Part shown: positions 56,770 through 64,000 of the stretch, piece by piece
How positions within the stretch are numbered: the stretch's first letter is position 1
Layout of the letters: every line of letters starts with the position of its first letter
NCBI GenBank assembly: GCA_037074705.1
Contig: CM073593.1
Coordinates: 107,696,238 to 107,760,237 of the forward strand
Source: Zhengitettix transpicula
Taxonomy: Eukaryota > Arthropoda > Insecta > Orthoptera > Tetrigidae
Direction of reading: 5' to 3'
Length of the DNA stretch: 64,000 nt
Notes under the pieces: model-generated
What the model was told of the DNA's origin: nothing
Database searches by the model: none
Seen by the model: only the letters and a program-made list of their open reading frames with translations
Made by a program: the position numbers and the translations under genes

Positions 56770-56965
56770 AACTCGAGTTGTTGCTTACAGGAAGAAAAAA
56801 ATGCCTATTGTAATATTAAAAATGGGAATGGGCCTAGAACAGGATCTTGTGGAACTTCAGTGTTTACTTACAGGGAGAAAGAAAAGCCTATTGTAAATAT
56901 TAAAAACGGGAATGGGCCTAGAACAGGATCTTGTGGAACTCCAGTGTTTGCTCACAGGCAGAAAG
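56770..56965 (+). repeat. Tandem retroelement-like fragment
   Basis: Two to three copies of a unit of about 90 bp (GGGCCTAGAACAGGATCTTG, GGAACTCCAGTGTTTGC, AAAGAAATGCC) encoding NGNGPRTGSCGTPVFAHRQK. Related degraded versions occur at 55665-55750, 57462-57510 and 61655-61700. Confidence 0.6.
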
Positions 56966-56970
56966 AAATG

Positions 56971-57450
56971 CCAAGGCTACCTTTGGGGATGCCTTTTCCT
57001 CTCCGTTTTTGAACTAAGGTTCCCAAAAGCCGAGGCACCTCGGCCTGTTTTGAGAGGTGCATGTTCCGGGGTCACAGACCTTGGGCATACGGTAAGAGTT
57101 GTTCGCTATTCCCATTGGAATAGTCAGCCAGCTGCCTCCTAAACTGGTCGAGACACGGAGAAGGGAATGCTGCGACCCCACAGCAAACTCTTCTCCCGCT
57201 ATCGGAAGGGCGTGGGACAAGTACCCAATGCCCGACCTACCTGATGCAGGCTTTTCTAGGGTTTTCCCTGCATTTCTTTAGGTGAATGCCGGGTAGGATC
57301 CTTAAACTATAGCCCGTGGGCCCCTAGTTAACCCTTGGCTACCTTCCTCTACCCTTCCGCATCCCCCCTTTAAAATCCCTTCCTATGCTATTAAAGGGGA
57401 GTTGCCTTCATGTGAATTACCCTCTTGTAGCCTGTTGCCCTAAAAAAAAA
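56971..57450 (+). mobile_element. Retroposon family A copy 11
   Basis: Copy with a 16-A tail, the longest in the window. The 5' end abuts the preceding tandem repeat. Confidence 0.8.
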
Positions 57451-57519
57451 AAAAAAATAAGCCGCAGCTGAACCTTGTGGCACCCAAGTCTTTGCCCCAC
57501 AATCATGACTAAACGTTGC

Positions 57520-58298
57520 TGTACAATAATAGGTTCAGGTAGCGTTAAAACAATTATATACATAAATTTATTACAGGAGTGGCTTTAAATTGTGTTCACG
57601 ATAATATATCAGAATGATTAAAGTAAAGTTTTTCTTCCCTTTGCATTAACTTAGGTCGGAATACGAACATAATAATATATTTGTGGTAATGAAGCCATTC
57701 TCTTCATATTAAAAAGATAATTAATTACTCAAATGATGCTGTAAATCAATGTTTGTGTACCTCAAGGTTGTATTATCCTCCTGTTGCCTCATGCAGACTA
57801 ACGATCCGCCATGTTGCGTCCATTACGTAGTTACGAGGCCGCGTGACGGAATCCGTTCACTGTCAAATTACCAAATACCCAAATTACACACGACGACAAG
57901 GAACGAATCGTGTGACTAAAACATTTGACACCACGCCGTGAGCGAACTCGCAGTGAAATGTTCATCCAGCCAGAGCGAGAGACCGCTGGAGCTTCCGGTC
58001 CGTTGCCTCCGGGGCTTCGCTTTGATCGAACCTGATCGTAGCCGCAGCTGCACTCAACACACCTTTGTGAAGTAGATTACCGTCGGGTTTGACTCATCTC
58101 TCGTGGACATCAAAGTTTTTTAAAAATTAAGTCACTCAGGAAATTTGTTTGCGAGAGCCGCGTGGTGTTGGTACAACTGGATGGCCTGTGCAAGGGAAGT
58201 GATGACGTAAAAGGTTAATAAAAGCAACTCACAAAAGGTTTATTATTATTTTATTAATTGCTAATGCAAATAATAAAATTATACCAATATATAATTAC
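57520..58298. other. Intergenic, no gene seen
   Basis: A GC-richer patch at 57900-58080 has no supported ORF. Confidence 0.4.
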
Positions 58299-58330
58299 TG
58301 CGTTTCATCCCTAATTTTGGACGTTATCAG
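58299..58330 (-). ncRNA. Degenerate hammerhead-like motif
   Basis: Minus strand CTGATAA, CGTCC, loop, GGGAT, GAAACGCA. G8 of the core is A and the cleavage triplet is lost. Confidence 0.3.
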
Positions 58331-58664
58331 GTTAACAACAGTTTGAAAAATTGATTTTGATTCTGTACACTTCCAGAAATTATTTAATGCGGTATAAAAT
58401 AGAATTTTTCACAAGTGGAGGCCTGACGTTGGTTTCCCTCCCTCTGGCGTGTTTCCCGTCAGCCTCGGAGGCGATCGCACGCACACTTCACCCTTAATTA
58501 CCTGCCACTTCCAGACAAGTCAATCAAGCCAACTCACATGTCTCCAGTCAGTGAGCCACGCAACACAAGCTCCTTGTTCTTGAGGGTTGCAAAGGGACAA
58601 CATGTCATTAAGAGCCTCATTGATTCTGGTGATGAGGGTGGAACAAACGCGGATAAATTGCGGG

Positions 58665-58767
58665 TCTCCCGCCATCCAGGGTAGTAGCGCATGCCCGATC
58701 TACCTAGGGGTTTCCCTGCATCACTTTCAGGCAAATTTCCGGGTAGGATCCTTAAACTATAGACCGG
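58665..58767 (+). mobile_element. Retroposon family A fragment, copy 12
   Basis: CTCCCGCCATCCAGGG through GGATCCTTAAACTATAGACC, truncated at both ends by the next copy. Confidence 0.65.
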
Positions 58768-58784
58768 CGATATCTTCCTCTACG

Positions 58785-59305
58785 AGGAAAGGTTCTGCGA
58801 TGACTATTCTCTCGCAGGCAGAACCTTGTAGGAGAGACAGGAAGGGGCTACCTTTGCGGATGCCTCCTCCTCTCTCCGTTTATGAACTAAAGTTCACACA
58901 TGCTGAGGCCTGTTCTGAGAGGTGTATGTTCTGGGGTGACAGACCTTGGTCATACGGTAAGAGTTGTCCGCTATTCCTATTGGAATAGTCGGCAAGCTGC
59001 CTCCTAAACTGGTCAAGGCACGGAGAGGGGAAAGCTGCGTCCCCACAGCAAACTCCTCTCCCGCCATCGGAAGGGCGTGGGACAAGTACCAAATGCCCGA
59101 CCTACCTGATGCAGGTTTTTCTAGGGTTTGTCCTGCATTACTTTTAGGCGAATGCCTTAAACTATAGCCCGGGGGCCCCTAGTTAACCCTTGGCTACCTT
59201 CCTCCACCTTTTCGCATTCCCTCTTTCAGTCCCTTTCCTATGCTATAAGAGCGGAGTTGCCACTAAGTGGATTACCCTATACATAGCCTGGTTACACCAA
59301 AAAAA
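58785..59305 (+). mobile_element. Retroposon family A copy 13
   Basis: Near full-length, with a deletion at GCGAATGCC/TTAAACTATAGCCC and tail CACCAAAAAAAAAA. Confidence 0.8.
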
Positions 59306-59309
59306 AAAT

Positions 59310-59475
59310 CCTCGCTCTCCCGTAACCTTTGCCAGACTGGCTTTCCGTACGAACGCGCGGTTTCCAACTATCGCTGACAAAGAGCCGTGATTGTTGTTTT
59401 CAAGACTCGTGCCACTAACAATCCAATTATAATTTAAAACAATTAATGGCCTCTATAATTGCTATTACAATATAT
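59310..59475 (+). repeat. Segment shared with 17590-17760 and 14445-14580
   Basis: CGTACGAACGCGCGGTTTCC, GACAAAGAGCCGTGATTGTT, ACAATCCAATTATA and GGCCTCTATAAT occur in order. A family A copy precedes it here and at 17590 but not at 14445. Confidence 0.65.
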
Positions 59476-59806
59476 TGTAACATAATTAGGTTACATTGTT
59501 CGTTTTTAGCCATTGTCGGCGGCGTCTCTTTGCCGCGCGACAGCATTGTTAAGCCATTAAAGCGCGCGTCGAAACGTCGCGAGGACGAAAGGCAGTTCCG
59601 ATCTGGACCCGACGAAGCCGGAGGTCCTAGGCCTAAGCATAAAAATTGTAATAAACCACGGCCTGCAGATAATTTATTGTCCATGCACGATAAATAAAGG
59701 AATTAATTATCAAAATGTTGTCTTGGTAATTTTCACCTAAAAATTACCTCGCGCCCTTAAAACATATAAATAATCGAAAAACGCAAGGTGGTTAGCGACG
59801 TTTGCT

Positions 59807-59808
<2 letters not shown>

Positions 59809-59852
<44 letters not shown>
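59809..59852. repeat. (TA)n microsatellite
   Basis: About 21 TA dinucleotides. Confidence 0.9.
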
Positions 59853-59853
<1 letters not shown>

Positions 59854-60933
59854 CCTACGCAATTTGTATGAAATAATTTAAATTAGGTCTGATTTATTAA
59901 TAATTCACATTAATTGGATAATTAAGTTTTTATTGTAATTAGAAAACCTTCATAATGAAACTTAATTTTTCTTTCTTAAAAATCACAGAAATTATATATT
60001 CTGAAGGGTAGAAAAATCAGTCCTTTGGGGGTTGACTCACAGAGAGCTCGGACAGGGCATGTTGTTTCATATCGGCAAGAGGGCGCGGGGGGGTGATACT
60101 GAAAGCTACACTAGGCACTAAAGGGTTAAAAACCATCCCGGTGCTGTATTTCTCCGGTCAGAATCAGAGTAAGAGGTAGACTGGATGAACGGAAGCCGAG
60201 TCGACCACTGTCTTGCCGCACCTCGTCTAGAATCCATGGTAGTTCCTCCTCTGGCGTGTAGACAAATAGTCTACAATAATGTGTGACGATTTTTCAACTT
60301 CTGACAGTCCTTTTTCAATTATAATTCACTACCCAGTTCAAAACCGGGTGAGTTTGATCTACTGAAGGTCTATTCCACTGTCCTCTGGAACGCCCTGGAC
60401 ACTCTTTAAAGAGTTCCTGTCCCCACGCTCTATTTTCCGTTCATTAAATCTTATTTTCCGTTCAAGTGTTGTGATTGTCACGGCTTTTCTATCCTCAACC
60501 CTCTTATTTCCGCCAGGGAAGGTTTGCGCTTGGCCAGGCTGATGGACGGACAACGCGAACACGCTTACAGATTCATCAGCGTGGCGGAGGCCGCGAAGGC
60601 CAATCGATCAGCAAACACGTGCTCAGAAACCAATAGCTTCCCGATGATGATGATGTTGATGGATAAACCACTCACTCAGAAACACCTGCACGCCATGAGA
60701 GGGGGGGGGGAGGGGGAAATCTCATCGACACGCTGTCGAACAGCCACAGAGACTCACGGACGGACTCCAGAGGATCATCGTGACGTCATTAGCGAAATAA
60801 AAAAAATCAGACGCTCTTGGTCCTTCGATAATTTTCAAGGATTTCCGTATATCACTATTTAGCACCTCGCCTCGTTCACAATTAGTTAAAAATGTGGTTA
60901 AAATATTTAAACCATGATAATTAACAAAAACAC
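59853..60933. other. Intergenic, no gene seen
   Basis: A 10-G run at 60701; TGACGTCA at 60781. No gene supported. Confidence 0.4.
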
Positions 60934-60965
60934 AACGTTCCATCCTCTAATTGGGACGTCTCCAG
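60934..60965 (-). ncRNA. Degenerate hammerhead-like motif
   Basis: Minus strand CTGGAGA, CGTCCC, loop, AGGAT, GGAACGTT. Both core boxes carry substitutions. Confidence 0.3.
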
Positions 60966-61308
60966 AGTGCAACGACATTCAGGTATCCAAAACAAATTTT
61001 AAAGAAAATAAATCTTGTTATATAGGACAAACGAAGCGATGTCTAAAACAACTGTAATCGTTGAAAATTAAAAATAATAATTCGAAATTTAACGCCAAAA
61101 ATCAATCAGTTGTACCGAAACTCATTTATTATTTTATTTTTTTTAAAAAAAAATCATTTCGATTGGCAACACTGTAAAGATGTTAGATGAAGGATTTAAC
61201 TATTATTCCAGATTTTTGAGTGAAATTGTGCCGTGGTAGCTTCATTTTTACGGTGACCCCGTTCACCTAACGCTTCGAAAGGCCGACAGAAACCTTCCCA
61301 CACGTGTA

Positions 61309-61310
<2 letters not shown>

Positions 61311-61370
<60 letters not shown>

Positions 61371-61371
61371 A
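61311..61371. repeat. (TA)n microsatellite
   Basis: About 30 TA dinucleotides with one interruption. Confidence 0.9.
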
Positions 61372-61926
61372 GAGAGGGATTAAAGTGGCTCTGAGACGAG
61401 CAGAGCAACAACAGCCCTGTTTGTACGTCGTACGTGTCGGAAATAATTTCTTCAATAACTGGTTGCGGAGAAAAAAAAATTACTCCTCGCAGAAATAAGG
61501 GCTACCAAATTACGGAGAAAGAAAAATTCCTCACTGGATCAGAGAACTGTTTACCATTTTATGTCCCCGCCACGTAGAATCGTGATGGAAGATTGATGAC
61601 GTCAGCGAGTGTTATAAATATACAAGGAGTCCTTTTTTTTTTTTTTAAAAAAAAGAATGCTCCCATTATTGATCTCTGTGGTGCACCGCACGTAATTACA
61701 ATTCCAGGGAGATTAAATAAACTCGACCATTTACAACGGGGATTTTTCATTTTGGTATTTGCTCGTTTTTATTGATTGTGTGGATTTGAAATCATTTTGG
61801 GATAATTTAAAAAACAACATACGGACAGGAACTGAGGCTTTTGGCATCGTTGCCACATTTATCTGGACAGAAAAAAGATTAATATATTTTTTAAAAAATA
61901 ATTACAATTTATCTAACAAGTCTTTT

Positions 61927-61993
61927 TCAAAATCCAGTGATCATGTTAAAGATGTTTTATATTATTTAAAAAGTCCTATACAATTATTTTGGG
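61927..61993 (+). repeat. Single copy of the 64-bp satellite unit
   Basis: TTCAAAATCCAGTGATCATG, TTAAAGATGTTTTATATTAT, TTAAAAAGTCCTATACAATT in unique flanks, 1.3 kb left of the array that starts at 63311. Probably the progenitor or a founder copy. Confidence 0.8.
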
Positions 61994-62198
61994 TGAAATA
62001 ATTGTCCAGTGAACTTGTTGTGTGTGTTTGGAGCTAAGATGTTACAATAATTTTTGCGAAATGTGTTTTTTGGGTCTAGTATGTTACAATTGTTTGGAAA
62101 GTTGTTTGTTTATTCCGTTTTGTTTTTGATTACGTCACATAATAAATCTCCAAAATTTTCACCAATTGTAGACATCTCTTCTATAGCAAGAAACAGAA

Positions 62199-62230
62199 CT
62201 GAAGAAGCTACGAATATGTACCGAAACGTT
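62199..62230 (+). ncRNA. Hammerhead ribozyme-like motif
   Basis: CTGAAGA (62199-62205), A, GCTAC/GTACC stem II with one mismatch, loop GAATAT, GAAAC (62223-62227), GTT. AAACAG before and CTGTGGTTT after can extend helix I beyond an internal loop. Confidence 0.55.
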
Positions 62231-62960
62231 GTTGTCGCTGTGGTTTTAATTAACAATGATTTTTTTTATGTTCTTCAAAATCAATAAGAAGGTGTCGGAG
62301 ACTGAGTTAACTTTACAAACCTTGATGTAGTCAAATATGTTTATGTTTTCTTGTCCATTACGTTGCGTCGTATTTTCCAGGAGGCCTTAGAAGGTCCAGC
62401 ACTTCCTTAGAGACGCAGTTTGCTTCCTTCCTATCGGTGAAATAAAAACGACAAACATTTCTTTTATGGTGGTATTGAAACACAGGGGGAGAGGGTGTGG
62501 TGTTTTTCATCCCTTCCTTGGCGGACAGACACAACAGAAGCAATTATTTGACGGTGTCGGGGTGGGGGGGGGGAGATTCTGCACAGGGTGTTATCCGTGG
62601 CAACCCTCCACGGCCTCGTCCACCCCCACGACCGTCCTTAATGTGATTGCTTCACGCGGATGTCGCCTTCCACATCCGCCACTGCGCAACGTGCTATATA
62701 TATATATACATATGTACACATACATCTCAGTGACGTGAAACACATCAAGGTATAGACAATCCTCGCCATAGATTTGTGTATTAAAACCGTTAAGTTTAAA
62801 ATAATTTAATCAAAACTAACTGTATGTATGTATGTACGATCCGCATACAAGATGAACTTAAATGACAAATTTTAAAAGCATTTATTTAAGTCTGTTATCA
62901 ATTAATAAAGATATTTTATGACCTTAACCGGGCATTTTATTTAAGTAATTAAAAAACGAC
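62231..62960. other. Intergenic, no gene seen
   Basis: A 10-G run at 62564, short (TA)n at 62695, TGTATGTATG tetramers at 62820. No gene seen. Confidence 0.4.
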
Positions 62961-62992
62961 ATCGTTTCGGTACACATTCGTACCTTCTTCAG
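62961..62992 (-). ncRNA. Hammerhead ribozyme-like motif, perfect stem II
   Basis: Minus strand CTGAAGA, A, GGTAC, loop GAATGT, GTACC, GAAAC, GAT. Both core boxes are intact; the cleavage triplet GUH is changed to GAU. Confidence 0.5.
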
Positions 62993-63310
62993 GTTTTTAT
63001 TGCTGTAGGAGGAGATATTAACAAATATTTAAATTGTTGGAGAATAATTGTGTGACGTAACCAAAGACAGAAGGAGGAAATACAAAACTCACTTAATTAT
63101 TGTAACACCTTAGGAACAAAAACTCATGACATACTTAATTAGTTCACTGGATAAAGAAATTAATAATGTCTTTGAATTTTTTTTTTAAAAAAATAATTTC
63201 AATGAACTTACTAAAATACATTTTTCGACCCTAAAAATTATTGTAACATATTAGATTATTTTTTTTATTATTATGCACTGGGATATTTTTTTTTAAAAAA
63301 AATTCCTATG

Positions 63311-64000
63311 TTTTCAAAATCTAGTGAACATGTTAAAGATGTTTTATATTATTTAAAAAGTCCTATACAATTTTTTTTTCAAAATCCAGTGATCATGTTA
63401 AAGATGTTTTATATTATTTAAAAAGTCCTATACAATTTTTTTTCAAAATCCAGTGAACATGTTAAAGATGTTTTATATTATTTAAAAAGTCCTATACAAT
63501 TTTTTTCCAAAATCCAGTGAACATGTTAAAGATGTTTTATATTATTTAAAAAGTCCTATACAATTTTTTTCCAAAATCCAGTGAACATGTTAAAGATGTT
63601 TTATATTATTTAAAGTCCTATACAATTTTTTTCCAAAATCCAGTGAACATGTTAAAGATGTTTTATATTATTTAAAAAGTCCTATAGAATTTTTTTCCAA
63701 AATCCAGTGAACATGTTAAAGATGTTTTATATTATTTAAAAAGTCCTATAGAATTTTTTTCCAAAATCCAGTGAACATGTTAAAGATGTTTTATATTATT
63801 TAAAAAGTCCTATAGAATTTTTTTCCAAAATCCAGTGATCATGTTAAAGATGTTTTATATTATTTAAAAAGTCCTATACAATTTTTTTCCAAAATCCAGT
63901 GATCATGTTAAAGATGTTTTATATTATTTAAAAAGTCCTATACAATTTTTTTCCAAAATCCAGTGAACATGTTAAAGATGTTTTATATTATTTAAAAAGT
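63311..64000. repeat. 64-bp satellite array, runs off the window
   Basis: Eleven copies of ATGTTAAAGATG at about 64-base spacing, in units AAAATCCAGTGAACATGTTA, AAGATGTTTTATATTATTTA, AAAAGTCCTATACAATTTTT. The main variants are GAACATG/GATCATG and TATACAA/TATAGAA. Very similar copies suggest a young array. Its right end is outside the window. Confidence 0.95.

Noticed and set aside
59565..59600. Hammerhead at GTCGAAACGTCGCG
   Set aside because: No CUGANGA box or stem II; likely chance in a CpG-rich patch.

Overview
The window looks like a piece of a large, repeat-rich insect (or close arthropod) genome. It is AT-rich, with long introns, GT-AG splice sites, many poly(A)-ended retroposons, Helitron-like ends and several satellites. 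The species cannot be named from the sequence.

One gene can be reconstructed with confidence: a plus-strand CLIP-domain serine protease homolog of the prophenoloxidase-activating-factor-2 type, spread over about 30 kb. It has two alternative GC-rich first coding exons (10032-10678 and 20891-21201). Each encodes a signal peptide, a DLPWWL motif, a low-complexity spacer and the first half of a CLIP domain, and both end in the same LLDDR sequence and splice phase. Shared exons follow at 34652-34984, 35187-35455, 36669-36829 and 40253-40483. His and Asp of the catalytic triad are present, but the Ser is Gly (GDGGGPL), so the protein should be catalytically dead. A 1,224-bp in-frame exon (38254-39477, phase 0 at both ends) encodes 408 residues rich in Asn, Gln, His and Pro. 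If included, it lands between chymotrypsin positions 192 and 193, beside the dead active-site residue. A second gene is represented only by a minus-strand first exon with a signal peptide at 1-143. Two minus-strand stretches (27302-27581, 32193-32731) look like unrecognised, frameshifted gene remnants.

The rest is repeat: (a) about 24 hammerhead-ribozyme-like motifs (CUGANGA, stem II, GAAAC-GUH), several in outward-facing inverted pairs and one long hairpin flanked by an 11-bp target duplication; these match the type I hammerheads known from Penelope-like elements and retrozymes; (b) more than ten copies of a roughly 500-bp poly(A)-tailed retroposon; (c) a Helitron-like family made of tandem modules of about 290 bp and ending in a short hairpin plus CTAG-T; (d) tRNA-like SINE pieces; (e) satellites with units of 16, 19, 20, 24 and 64 bp, the 64-bp one running off the right end with a probable source copy 1.3 kb upstream.

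Layout: 0-10 kb, minus-strand exon then repeats; 10-40.5 kb, the CLIP gene with repeat-filled first introns; 40.5-64 kb, gene-poor DNA with retroposons, satellites and hammerhead motifs. The most unusual items are the hammerhead population and its inverted arrangements, the alternative CLIP first exons, and the large cassette exon at the active-site loop.
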